In this document: positions 19,101-24,017 of the stretch, one piece after another | How the letters are laid out: each line of letters starts with the position of its first letter | Position numbering within the stretch: the first letter of the stretch is position 1 | Virus record (IMG/VR): IMGVR_UViG_3300024267_000011 | Location: 1 to 33,502 of that record | From: a virus | Strand: one strand, 5' to 3' | Length of the DNA stretch: 33,502 nt | Program-made: the position numbers and the translations under genes | The notes under the pieces: generated by a model | The model's input: only the letters and a program-made list of their open reading frames with translations | Database searches by the model: none | Told to the model about the DNA's origin: nothing

Positions 19101-19905
19101 CGAAACTTACACTTCCGGCATCAGGAGTAACTACAAAATCGCCGATATCATATTCATTGCCGTATAGCTCTGCATCAAATAATCCAGACGATCTTACTCC
19201 TTCTTTTCCTGCTACAAGTAATGCAAGCCCGGGTATAAATGTTCTACTTATAGAAAATGCAATTGGATGACCCGGGGTATCTATATCAAAACGATAAGTT
19301 TGTCCTCTGTATAACTTGAGTGTTGGATTTCTTGTGAATCCATCATTAAATACATATGCAATATTATCGCCTTGATCTTCGAGTGTAACAGCGTAAGTGC
19401 TAGTAATTTCTCTTGCTTGTCCTTTTAAAGGAACACTTAACGGACCAGTTGGTAGCCAATAATATTCGCGGAAATTGGTAAATTTATCAAAATCAATGTG
19501 TGGATTCCAACTGTATGAATTTACTGTGTTAAGTTTATCATGATTAGAAACATCTGATCCAAAATATTTTAACGTGTTTATATAATCTTTGTAATCTTTT
19601 ACAAAGTCAATATTTTCTAAATTATCTCTTAGCGTTACAGAAGGTTCTAATTGATAGTCTTCTCTTTGTTTATTAATTTCTGGAATATAGTTATCTGATA
19701 AACTATATCCCTTTGTAAATTTTCTACCAACATAGCCGTCAACCTTTTCCGCAGTTCCGTCTGAAATTAGTTGATCTAATGTTCCTTGAAGGAATTTTCT
19801 ATTTGCTTCCGTCCTAAAAAACTTTGGTAAAAAATCTATAGATTTTTTACTATTATTATTAGGTGTAGGAAGGGCACTCTCATTTTGATTATCATCATAT
19901 GCCAT
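4156..19905 (-). CDS. Giant baseplate-associated structural protein, 5249 residues
   Basis: One uninterrupted frame of 15.75 kb encodes a protein of roughly 590 kDa. Its start overlaps the gp6 stop by one base (TAATG). Its place after gp6 is that of T4 gene 7, but gp7 is only 1032 residues. Visible parts: residues 1-190, a conserved head (SIDFLPKFFRT, NFREYYWLPTGP); ~198-330, a cupredoxin-like beta domain (RGQTYRFDIDTPGHP); ~1575-3130, six motifs resembling chitinase-type carbohydrate-binding modules; ~2240-3460, FG-GAP-like propeller repeats; ~3837-3909 and ~4208-4288, paired G.GY..PP repeats; ~4405-4600, a module with LMTGIDYGGVEV and ELVPGSVFDTLDLKVF that I recall from cyanophage structural proteins; ~4625-5230, beta repeats with NG..L turns. 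The end, IARFLRAGTYEQP, also resembles cyanophage relatives. It is probably a gp7-type wedge component expanded into an outer adhesive structure. The gp7 link rests on position and weak recall. Confidence 0.8.
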   Translation of the reverse strand: MAYDDNQNESALPTPNNNSKKSIDFLPKFFRTEANRKFLQGTLDQLISDGTAEKVDGYVGRKFTKGYSLSDNYIPEINKQREDYQLEPSVTLRDNLENIDFVKDYKDYINTLKYFGSDVSNHDKLNTVNSYSWNPHIDFDKFTNFREYYWLPTGPLSVPLKGQAREITSTYAVTLEDQGDNIAYVFNDGFTRNPTLKLYRGQTYRFDIDTPGHPIAFSISRTFIPGLALLVAGKEGVRSSGLFDAELYGNEYDIGDFVVTPDAGSVSFEADENVSTLYNDGISKFNDAGDEIAVVYIEKGTIEFTIPTNAPNRLFYISQNDINTSGQIRIYDVEENTFLNIKNDILGKKYYTSSNGIELTNGLKVEFPGTVIPEKYSTGKWYVEGVGSAITLISESDLTIPSTYTDNIQTPFDTEAFDTMPFSTANNFPLQKDYLLINRAAQDKNPWSRNNRWFHKQVVLQSFEYNGLPENLDDNFRAKRPIIEFEAGLKLFNNGTFAKADVDLVDDFTTDVFSTIQGQLGYIIDSVEIAEGMRILFTKDNDVLVSGKIFEVNFVTIGQDRIINLIEVADSLPLDLETVFVKNGNKYSGKTLHYHNLNWTLAQDKTSLNQAPLFDLCCPEGTAYSDNSVFESSNFYGTKIFSYKLGEGITDTELGFPLAYRNISNAGDILFEFNLLTDNFSYQENDELISINVATANLRKYKNRDTFEYVNGWNSTPSRFKQYVIKNIVVDSNNTNNFKIDVYNKPHLLEDLKVHVYVNNTLQFKNKNYIITKSRNSVIINFVQDLAVDDILEIKTHSQEAKNQNGYYELPISLERNPLNEDVTEFTLGEVYDHVDSMIEDIQTFEGVYPGNSNLRDAGKINQFGKRFVKHEAGLVNAIYQITNKKYNLLKAVEYSNKEYTKFKKIFIDTATNLGYDGTTNKHVDRILKDINNDKSKSQPFYFSDMLGYGNGNRIEYNVIDKEINIFPLTQSFKLSDFTPQSLIAYINGTMLVHGRDYNFNTDGFIEITADKENGDTIEIYEYNSTDGSFIAPTPSKLGLYPTWNPEIVLDDTGSESVDILISGPFKVYGEVDTGEKKNLHGWFHPVFTSKNSAQQSDIAEGGTGNVNSIWFKGLTTQFYVPETNSTLAGNDNLNIELYPIGIPVIKGHDGSQVACYKDFRDGLLLDLEKRIFNNIKINYDDNEFDLYNFTGGAFRGFKNNIDSINSILLTDFITWQSSLKGDYSDNSFYDRNNGFTFNYKSSNGINGSQIPGFWRGIYKQAFDTDQPHSHPWEMLGLQKKPTWWNTVYGPAPYTSNNLLLWEDLEKGKIADPNNTRIDKRFARPGLTTFIPVDKIGKLVPPVKTNYIEGFIQRFADSAFEFGDYSPIESSWRKSSEYPFSILKSMLLLNPAETIGKGFDLSRSTKNLAGQYVYKDTQNSIKNTDIIFPNTYADDQRNITCGLINFTYNLVASDILKVYTDYQNEIQNLQVNLSFRLGSFSDKNKLNFVLESKTPNRDIGSSGIFIPQENYNLVYNVSSPIDNFIYSGVIIEKTSSGFKISGYNQKNSYFNYYSPLFGSTNFIVTVGGISEEYSNWSGLTPYKKDQIVFQLNTYYRVTQDFTSSELFDTEFLAKLPALPSIGGRSAEFYKTFDTINTKKLAYGTILGNIQEVVSFLLGYGKYLETQGFTFDDVTDEVVNDWSSVTKEFMFWTTQGWSNGTVISVSPSANQLVFQQDFAVVDDVFDSFYDTSIVSSNGQLLDRNFNSILRDQNNFGIVIKDTDLGLYGAALPIVQKEHVVVFDNNTIFNDVIYHPASGYRQERIKLNGYKAAEWNGSLNIPGFIYDNAVVKEFENYQDYKIGDLIKYKEYYYVAKQNVVGSATLDYNQWYLLNSKPVPDLVSNFDYRVAQFNDFYEVNTASFDDTLHDLSARLIGFQKRNYLSNLIVDDVSQLKFYKGFIQEKGTKNSLSKLFEPLSAQGEESLEFFEEWAVRSGVYGASEKVKQIEIPLTDTKMIESPQPVLFTDNLPADNFDNIYRVLPSDLLDKPLDYTSNVFPRLQDTTEFIKSSGYVDEKDIDFEAASVDDLALGNVNVFKLGGYLHLTNQDNNDWTVYQHVETGLNATQLTEADILDSQGRLIFELQLDTWVGDSLQIGEMIAVRGADEYSFNGFYKIIDISLNKIAIKIPLSNDINGFINESLIVTKLRKVRIQNASEANTTVDQNIYENQKLWIDNIDSNWQVIQNQKVYSFLHQYDNPSDWDSTQQKFTDSMAATDDNRNVFVSSAGDDSGKVFIYKRSNENANLQLQQVLSFDEISDWKPFTEYRNGARIRYDDKYYLLNLTLQPDERYTSEETFNSFKWTEIDSPNGYMDYFDQYGASIDVSSDGEYLVIGVPNASGVKTKYLGDFNPDVEYLKHDVVKFRETFWQANLTVFPQIGTQPFSTFDSYIDLTSRDDTDSTNLQLLVSGKFGLPTGNIDHILVRAPLDMYIGTKGQIGDQPGDKVSLAWNSVSYAYPTLDEYLPFDNQISEITPEFLNQEHEIIEKIDSILFVETYVSLPTVGQIVETDTGSGEVFYVASYRDSAVIYLKNINGIIDITGEIFDLNNGNFIGFYSQESTYATTPSVGGFWYINTAEFDQQGNLISGFTYANNGRYLDIGRGLVYADTRPSSNDDVTRPFVYYNIQSTVSDIGNFVLNKNRVSFLTNLSYRGDIADEESNLWAVRVGKSYSDLLDNIGALVGPGNENNKTLKLKFNETQAFIDDVNSKGYNINELNNENKLYDIWDGYIDFEFTEFDFVGEPFEPVVGDVIQDVQFPRDGQGGLALTSKSTSTAQIVSYRKQFNSVRVYLKVLSGSWTQLNNIGKFQIRRLANEAIRGSGDVDRVMGTVEDVDNSIILGTDKVGKLIVFEKNSQDPTDVFIAVDNAEILESEYYFFDETIEGGINRLSNAPNSLNKDWSQVYNIPANIRGTSSGLSNEGAVIIYRRQPNGLYEFDYVLTSQYKQNERNFGDQVKIRKFGNTYHLLVGSKGDLNSSTRFDPGSIEVFTHGPTDNDRFKGEYQSTVYQQGDIVLYKDNFYVANKDTDEGIQLNILDSVIWNNISWKYGVDENYRGNWDNTYGYAIGSIVLYNNMFYAAKTNIAAGTEFTENLWEQISSSIDYLGYLPNLTGNNLLGEDVFDPNENIIEFSKSFDVSKNGEILVVTALLESTDSTSNKKIAIYRKEDSKYKLYETISAPLSGFELQDHDLDKFETDVDGNWVYRDTAGEIATPSTGTRTLNPNATPDVFVDKTNWAHKVAISPDGTRIVISVLNDNTRKYKQGLVLVYTQNNGSFTSQEPQFLYSPQGEIAENFGYEIGFTDETLLITSLNGDQKIPTRFDTYENRLTGYLLDTNSEERTETTFDLGFTEFRNVGIDTGVVYVYENLYNSYIYSEQFKFDSTTAEFGKNLLAKNNHVYVGIPFYNLETEKGILVDYRKPKGKKAWNEYKQIVPPVNLELIEGAYLYNTKENRIVSYVDYIDPIQGKIAGIAETNITYKTSSDPAYYNVGSTLEREVDPDQTWFDDHVGQVWWNISTARFDYPYQGTILEQKNTWSKLTEGASIDVYEWVETDYLPSQYSKLADTEKGIKIGISGQPIYGDSKFSSKLTYDEVARVFSTKYYFWVKNKRTIPEIKNRTISIFDIESLIRTPRETGYRYISFTGQNRMILNNFDNLILSNDIVLNVKYKSNPTKDSNEHVEFKLLSEGDSNSKLDLDIERKWFDSLIGFDTNNRPVPDISLPKRQKYGILNQPRQTMFVNRAEALKQTIERINFKFEELLIVDDYDISDLLLTDETPSIVSREYDTTVDTFEELQFVSTNNVAQAKLQPVISNGKIIRIDVTSSGRGYKVPPSIELRGKGTGAQIELVINSLGNVTGATIISQGSGYGPDTSITVRKFSVLVKSDSTANSIWSVYGYNEIQKNWFRRLSQGFDVTKYWDYKDWYAPGYNQFTNINYEIDASYQLQTINPEFNSIIKIKNIGGSGWLLLKRVGSSNSEDYSVDYETIGREKGTITLLSTLYDNVTTTVGYDNRSFDSVLFDNNPSRELRIIFETLRDKIFVNDLAYEYTNLFFCGLRYAVAEQPTLDWAFKTSFIKINHNVGDLDQPATFRNDNLSYFRDYVEEVKPYSSKIREFVTRHNRLEPTNTAVTDFDAGPYYNDVTKQIEAIKSTIQEDKLIKVDTVLDEYPRKFFTDNIGAQILEIKIKNAGSGYIFPPKVIIEDNNSKAEAEAFIGYGKVTKIIVRNPGGMFITPPKITLEGSQTDDGEIATAFAILGKSLIRTPSIKVKFDRVSGDYFVEDLFLSETFTSSGIDANFDLKWPLDLNKNKIKVFVNDQEMLRSTYVASNVEKVEDYTYEQGNILFATPPASNAAIRVEYYKPLSLLDAADRIKFAYNPTNNMFGKDLNQLMTGIDYGGVEVKSFDFGGPSGWDSQPWYTDAWDIYENTFEDEIFISDGSTIAVELRAPLEEDVVYNLYRNGVRIDDPKFDEDAATNSYAIVNSIIGDGNTTIIETQNLGIALNDGDVLVVRKITSDGSVAPDLDSYDSALQGGDLAYTTAAGINAEEIITDGDLFVSTSRAKTEELVPGSVFDTLDLKVFTRKSGSQGLITCKNFRTRSTGSFTYNFDILPGTIDSILVKYDGKLLDKSEFNVNWPAKQLTVDVEAHKTLSIILQEDTTSTNIIDSGELLITEQEQYDFVIDYEYTDKTALSVTLNGDIQDITIFDYSTIVEGDNRLAFRLTDPATLGQTLNYTILSDNETVNYSQIITDEFVATGSQEVFTLGQAPFYALPTEHNTVVRVDQKVLNSGYSKNFVIPENNQREYQLELFQQPAGSLDAETMLVFLNGQQIFTPTEWRLDISNSSIILGDEYGQPGDTIEVYNIAESEYIISGNQITLKDTPANNANIYVTQFSNHNLKEIEKIQYDIVKREALITDTELSTYFRLTAGEIQLRAPAIDAQYVWVNKNGELLTPSVDYFITDDKMRLRLETIPNENDTIEIIHFTANLTVEGFAYRQFKDILNRTHYKRLDAHSTVLVEDLAYNDLRIEVKNGEDLPMPDKGKNLPGIIFINGERIEYFVKEENTLRQIRRGTLGTGVPEIHITGQKVFNQNKDKTVPYKDQNLVANLIADGASTTFTIGYNIDSINEIEVFAAGKRLRKNEIAVFDQNKALTSPAGDIILPAEFSVDTENNTITLLDTPQENSRVTIIKRQGQVWTKDNEMLGNSQNSIARFLRAGTYEQP
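4210..6030 (-). repeat. C-terminal tandem beta repeats of the giant protein
   Basis: Residues ~4625-5230 contain several diverged copies of a segment with the pattern hydrophobic-V-NG-(K/E/Q)-x-L, then a short polar stretch with Y, then a strand, then a D-T-I-E-V-like strand. Examples are ILVKYDGKLLDKSEF, MLVFLNGQQIFTPTEW, VWVNKNGELLTPSVDY and IEVFAAGKRLRKNEI. The spacing is irregular (about 60-110 residues). Such units resemble beta-sandwich repeats in phage fibres, including T7 gp17-type heads. The repeat is at protein level only; the DNA copies are not similar. Confidence 0.6.
7035..8395 (-). repeat. Two pairs of glycine-rich G.GY..PP repeats in the giant protein
   Basis: At residues ~3837-3909 the pattern I.I.V.S.G.GY..PPSIELRG.G.GA..E is followed by a second unit, V.GATIISQGSGYG. 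At ~4208-4288 the same pair recurs with AGSGYIFPPKVIIE and NPGGMFITPPKITLEG. The units are separated by about 300 residues of unrelated sequence. The periodic GY..PP loops suggest short beta-hairpin or beta-helix building blocks of the type seen in phage fibres. Confidence 0.6.
9590..13180 (-). repeat. FG-GAP-like beta-propeller repeats interleaved with carbohydrate-binding-like motifs
   Basis: Residues ~2240-3460 of the giant protein show repeated blades with the pattern (F/Y)G..(V/I)..S.DG..L.VG, followed by a G.V.(I/V)Y strand. Examples start near residues 2243, 2353, 2960, 3160, 3265, 3320 and 3415 (for instance YGASIDVSSDGEYLVIGVP and WAHKVAISPDGTRIVISV). Between blades sit motifs of the form Y..GDIV.Y...FY.A, near residues 2295, 2382, 3028 and 3087; two more lie upstream near 1575 and 1830. 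The blades resemble integrin-alpha FG-GAP repeats; the inserts resemble CBM5/12-type modules. Both assignments are by pattern only. Confidence 0.55.
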
Positions 19906-22900
19906 TAGTAACTATAACCTCCGCCTGAAGAACCACTGCTTGAACTACCTGAACTGCTCGAACTGCTCGAGCTACTTGAACTACCCGAGCTGCTTGAGCT
20001 GCTTGAGCTACCTAAACTGCTTGGACTGTTACTATTTGTACTTGTTGAACTTGTTGAACTAGAAATATTTGATACAGCAGATGCGCTAGAAATTTGAGAA
20101 GTTGCATTATTAAAGTTTGTTAATACATTTCCTGCTGCTTGTAATTGAGATGCAGTATGCTCTTGAATAATCTCTATGTCTGATACATTTGCTCCGCTAA
20201 TGAAAATTTCATCAGGTTCAGATCTTATTTCAAACAAACTTCCAAAACTTTGACTACCTTGTCTAGGGACTACAACAATACTTACTAATTTAGGTGTAAG
20301 TTGATTTATTATGTAAGCAGCAAGTTCTTGGAAATAAAATGTTTCTCCAAAATCCCAATTTTCAATTGCAAAAAATCTATCTATACTGTTTACTACGTCT
20401 GCTTTAAGTTCGTTGTCATTTACAACTACATCTTTATTTCTAACTATCTTGAATATCACTTGTAGATCTTCTTTTGCTTTTTTGCCGAACAATATTTTAT
20501 ATTTTACAGGATGATATATTACTTCGTCTGTGATAGATTTTATTTTTGATATATCACCACCATAATTTCTAAATAATTCATCATTACTTTGCGGCAATGG
20601 TAAAGATTTCAAATTACCATTTAAAAATTGTCTAATATTTGTGTCATAATTTTTAGTTAACAAATACGTATCAATAATATTGCTTACCGCAGGGTCTATT
20701 CTGTAATTGCTATCTGCAACATGTCTATAACTAAATCTTAAGTTATTTCTACCTGTATATGCTTTATAGTCTGTTATTACGGTTAAATTATTCAAATTAG
20801 CATTTAGTTGTTTAAATATCTTTTCTTCGAAAAGATAAAATATTTGCGTAGGATTATCATATTGACTGTATGCGCCTATTGCTTTTTCATTTGTTTTTAC
20901 TTGTATAGTATTGTCAGAATTATCATAATATCTATATTCTTCTACGCCGTCTGTAGTTACATAGCGTTTTAAAAATATTAATTTAGATTGAGGATCAGTA
21001 TTAGGTTCTACAATTTGATTAAACAGGTCTGGATCATCAATAACTCCGTCATTGTCTAAATCAAAAAACTCAATTTGTATTTTTCTTGAGTCAACATAAC
21101 CCTCTTTATCTCTGTATGCTCCGCTAATGTTCCAATCAAAACTCGTTGTAAACGGAATGTTGGTTTGAGGTTTAGTATTAATATCTAAAATCTTAATTGT
21201 ATCACGAATTATTTTACCAGTTTTAGGATCATAAATTTTATCAGCACTATCAAAGAAAAATCTTATTTCGTCTTCGCTTTCAAAAATATATCTTAAATTT
21301 CTTGTAGTAAGTGTATATTTTTCTCCGTCGGTTTTAAAATACAAAAGCCAACTTGTATCTAAATTCTGGCCTGTAATATCTCCTGCTTTACCTAGAGAAA
21401 AACTACTAATAGTATTAATATTTTCAGCAAGAATTAATTTCCATACAGACTCACTTCTGTCATATCTTAAAGCAAAATCTTTATAAGCAAATGCCTGATC
21501 TATAATTTGTGTTTTTAAATCGTTTGAGAAAAATGTACTAAACGTAGGTACAATTTCTGTCAATATAGCTCCTGTAGGAATAAAATCAGTAAGTGTGATT
21601 CCGCCAGTATTAGTTTCTGCATCTATAGATGTACCATCATCTACAACATTTGAAATTTGAGTCCATTTGTATTCAACAGCATTAGGATGGTCTGCTGCAC
21701 CTTGCATTAACCCATGTTCATTATTTTTCATAAAATGGAAACCTGCCGGTGGTGTAAATTTCAGCATAGTTCCTCTTTTAGCTGTTTTTAAATTGTTAGC
21801 TGTAAAAGCGCCAACCTTGATCTTATTTCCGTCAATGTCTTCTAATGTACCTAAATTAGAATTAGTTGTAGATTGATAACTGTTCCACGAAGCTCCTAAG
21901 TCTAAGACTGAGATATCTGAAAATTGACTTATATAATAGTTTTTTACACCTGAAGATCTAATTACATTTTGTAGTGTGTTAACTATTATGCCCTCTATAT
22001 CACTTTGGCTTGAAAAATTAAAATCTTGTTTTGTTTCATATAATTCTTTGTAAATAACACCGTCGTCTGCAAACAGTTTTGTAGTACTGTATTTTCCGCT
22101 TGGGTCTTTTATATCTAAGTATCTACTTATTCCACTTGAAATTCTGTTTACACTTTTTGTTTTAATAATTTCTTGGCTTACAGACAGCGGTCCTATATTA
22201 TAATCTTCGCCTGTTATAAGTCTATTCTGTGTATAATAAGATGCAGGTGCATTTGCTTTGATTTCTGCGTTTGTTTCGGCGCCAGTGCCGTTAGTTATAC
22301 TGAAAGGGAGTCTAAGTCCTAAAGTAATAGTTTCTTGGCTTCCTGATTTACTTTGATAAGGAATTGCAATATTAATATTACCTATTTGTCCCGGCGTAAC
22401 TGCTAATGATTTATTAATACTTGTTCTATAATATATTTTAAAGTTCCCAGCAGGTAAATTACCAAATACACCATCACTGAACACTAAGTTAATTCTATCG
22501 CCAATTCTACTTTCTACAGAAAATATATTTCTTACTTGGTTAAAGAGACTGTTATATATTATGTTGTTACCTTCAGTAGAAGTTAATTGTGTCCAAGAAG
22601 TTGTTTCAAATCCATTAGTATCTACATTGTATAACCATACATCTGTGTTATTAATATTACTTGCATCAATCGACACTACTTGATTAGGAACAGGATTTTT
22701 TACGCTAAAATTACCTGTTTGTAATGCGCCTTGTCTAACGTGCATAAAGAATCCAGAATTAGAACTTCCTGCTCCTTGGCCGTCGTCCCTATATAAAAAT
22801 GCAGGTGACGTTCCGGGTAACGGTGATTCTTCTTTTATAGTTGTATTTGATATATCTGCACTTACTACTTCAAATCTAACACTATTTCCTTCAATATTTT

Positions 22901-23507
22901 TTGTAAACGGAAAAATTGCTGTGTCAGTATTTGTTGCATTAAATCTATATTTTTGCGTTTGTATTCCTTCAATATTTGCATTTTTTAAAGGATTACCTAT
23001 AGAATTATTTACTGGCAGTGCAGCATTTAAAATTTTTGTAAATTGCTCAACATAGTTAGTGTTAGAAGTGTCATTCCACTTTATTACATTATTAGATAAA
23101 TTTAATCCAGCACTATCAAAAAGAGTTTCAGTAGTTTTTACTGTTGTAATTTTCATAAGCCCGTTTGCAGCTTGATTACGTTTTGGATTATATGAAAGCA
23201 TACGTGCAAGACGTAGTACACTTTCTCTGCGTTCTGCTGTTTCGAGGAAGTTTTCACGTGCATTTAAATCAACACGGAAGGATAAGTTTTGCCCAAGGAA
23301 AGCAATCATGTCAATCAGCGCAAGGTATTCTGAAGATTCAATATAATCATTAAAATCTTCTGGATAATTTTGACGCAGGTAGTTAATCATGGATCTGCGA
23401 AGATTATCAAAATCATAACTTTGAAAGTCTGCGTTCCTAAAACCTTGATATATTCTTTTCCAGTCTTCGGCTACTAAGAGCCTAGTCTGTCTATCACTTG
23501 AAGACAT
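19905..23507 (-). CDS. gp6: Baseplate wedge protein gp6
   Basis: A 1200-residue protein, nearly twice the 660 residues of T4 gp6. The N-terminus (DWKRIYQGFRNADFQSYDFDNLRRSM by parts, then IDMIAFLGQNLSFRVDLNARE) matches my recollection of cyanophage gp6. The C-terminal third has the gp6/baseplate-J type segment (FYFQELAAYIINQLTPKLVSI, PDEIFISGANVSDIEI). In T4, gp6 dimers form the inner ring of the baseplate wedge that changes shape when the sheath contracts. The middle expansion has no motif I recognise. Residues ~1149-1200 are an extreme serine-rich tail ending GGGYSY. The ATG has an AAGGA seven bases upstream and a perfect late promoter before that. Its stop overlaps the start of the giant gene, so the two are probably translated together. 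Confidence 0.9.
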   Translation of the reverse strand: MSSSDRQTRLLVAEDWKRIYQGFRNADFQSYDFDNLRRSMINYLRQNYPEDFNDYIESSEYLALIDMIAFLGQNLSFRVDLNARENFLETAERRESVLRLARMLSYNPKRNQAANGLMKITTVKTTETLFDSAGLNLSNNVIKWNDTSNTNYVEQFTKILNAALPVNNSIGNPLKNANIEGIQTQKYRFNATNTDTAIFPFTKNIEGNSVRFEVVSADISNTTIKEESPLPGTSPAFLYRDDGQGAGSSNSGFFMHVRQGALQTGNFSVKNPVPNQVVSIDASNINNTDVWLYNVDTNGFETTSWTQLTSTEGNNIIYNSLFNQVRNIFSVESRIGDRINLVFSDGVFGNLPAGNFKIYYRTSINKSLAVTPGQIGNINIAIPYQSKSGSQETITLGLRLPFSITNGTGAETNAEIKANAPASYYTQNRLITGEDYNIGPLSVSQEIIKTKSVNRISSGISRYLDIKDPSGKYSTTKLFADDGVIYKELYETKQDFNFSSQSDIEGIIVNTLQNVIRSSGVKNYYISQFSDISVLDLGASWNSYQSTTNSNLGTLEDIDGNKIKVGAFTANNLKTAKRGTMLKFTPPAGFHFMKNNEHGLMQGAADHPNAVEYKWTQISNVVDDGTSIDAETNTGGITLTDFIPTGAILTEIVPTFSTFFSNDLKTQIIDQAFAYKDFALRYDRSESVWKLILAENINTISSFSLGKAGDITGQNLDTSWLLYFKTDGEKYTLTTRNLRYIFESEDEIRFFFDSADKIYDPKTGKIIRDTIKILDINTKPQTNIPFTTSFDWNISGAYRDKEGYVDSRKIQIEFFDLDNDGVIDDPDLFNQIVEPNTDPQSKLIFLKRYVTTDGVEEYRYYDNSDNTIQVKTNEKAIGAYSQYDNPTQIFYLFEEKIFKQLNANLNNLTVITDYKAYTGRNNLRFSYRHVADSNYRIDPAVSNIIDTYLLTKNYDTNIRQFLNGNLKSLPLPQSNDELFRNYGGDISKIKSITDEVIYHPVKYKILFGKKAKEDLQVIFKIVRNKDVVVNDNELKADVVNSIDRFFAIENWDFGETFYFQELAAYIINQLTPKLVSIVVVPRQGSQSFGSLFEIRSEPDEIFISGANVSDIEIIQEHTASQLQAAGNVLTNFNNATSQISSASAVSNISSSTSSTSTNSNSPSSLGSSSSSSSSGSSSSSSSSSSSGSSSSGSSGGGYSY
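19937..20032 (-). repeat. Imperfect 9-bp repeats encoding the polyserine tail of gp6
   Basis: On the plus strand, nine-base units such as gaactgctc, gagctactt and gagctgctt follow one another about ten times. On the coding strand they give runs of three serine codons mixing TCN and AGY, broken by occasional glycines. Short tandem units like this could change length by replication slippage in steps of three residues without breaking the frame into the downstream overlapping gene. Confidence 0.8.
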
Positions 23508-23528
23508 AGCACATTCCTTTTTACAAAG

Positions 23529-23536
23529 TATTTATA
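23529..23536 (-). promoter_or_regulatory. T4-type late promoter TATAAATA before gp6
   Basis: The minus strand has an exact TATAAATA followed by CTTTG, in the 57-base gap between gp25 and gp6. It ends 21 bases before the gp6 ATG, leaving room for a short leader that carries the AAGGA ribosome site. This is the element recognised by gp55-type late sigma factors, and a gp55 gene is present in the window. Confidence 0.8.
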
Positions 23537-23564
23537 TGAATTAATTATGTGCGTGTTTTAATTT

Positions 23565-24002
23565 TTATAAACCAAGACCCACGGATTTATCAAACGTAAA
23601 ACGCATACTTTCACTTATAGCATAGTCTAAGAATTTTACTGTAGCAGTAATTTGTATACCACTATCTTGACTATCTACAATAACATTTTCAGCCTGTACT
23701 CTAGGATCATAGTTTATTATAAAAGTAACATTTTCAATGATTGCTGCCTGAAGTGCAGGCGTAAATGGCTCGAACAAGATATCCCAAATTATACATCCAA
23801 ACCCAGGATCTCCTATTTTTTCTCCTTGTCTTATATGAAAATGATTTATTATATCTTGTTTAATTAATTCGTGATCATACAAGTTAAACCCGTTTGAAGG
23901 ATTGCCTGAATAAAATCCTCTATAAGCCCTAGAAGGTTTTGGTTGGATACTTGTACTAGATACTTGTAGCCTTTTGTAAATATTTTGTTCAAGTTCGCTC
24001 AT
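23565..24002 (-). CDS. gp25: Baseplate wedge / sheath initiator gp25
   Basis: A 145-residue protein, close to the 132 residues of T4 gp25. It fits the gp25 family (found also in type VI secretion): the head has a short conserved DHELIKQDIINHF helix, the centre has GEKIGDPGFGC, and the end has the IINYDPRV motif, the equivalent of the family's (E/D)PR signature, then beta strands. The family was once called lysozyme-like, but gp25 is structural: it joins the wedge core to the tube and starts sheath assembly. The gene starts 15 bases after the gp5 stop, with AAGG upstream of the ATG, and closes the six-gene unit headed by gp48. Confidence 0.92.
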   Translation of the reverse strand: MSELEQNIYKRLQVSSTSIQPKPSRAYRGFYSGNPSNGFNLYDHELIKQDIINHFHIRQGEKIGDPGFGCIIWDILFEPFTPALQAAIIENVTFIINYDPRVQAENVIVDSQDSGIQITATVKFLDYAISESMRFTFDKSVGLGL

Positions 24003-24017
24003 ACTATATTTACCTTA

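Noticed and set aside
19937-20032. Short regular repeats considered as a CRISPR array
   Set aside because: The units are 9 bases, in frame and without spacers; they encode serine runs at the end of gp6.
23508-23564. Search for a terminator in the gap between gp25 and gp6
   Set aside because: No GC-rich stem followed by a T run is visible on the minus strand; only the late promoter and ribosome site are supported.
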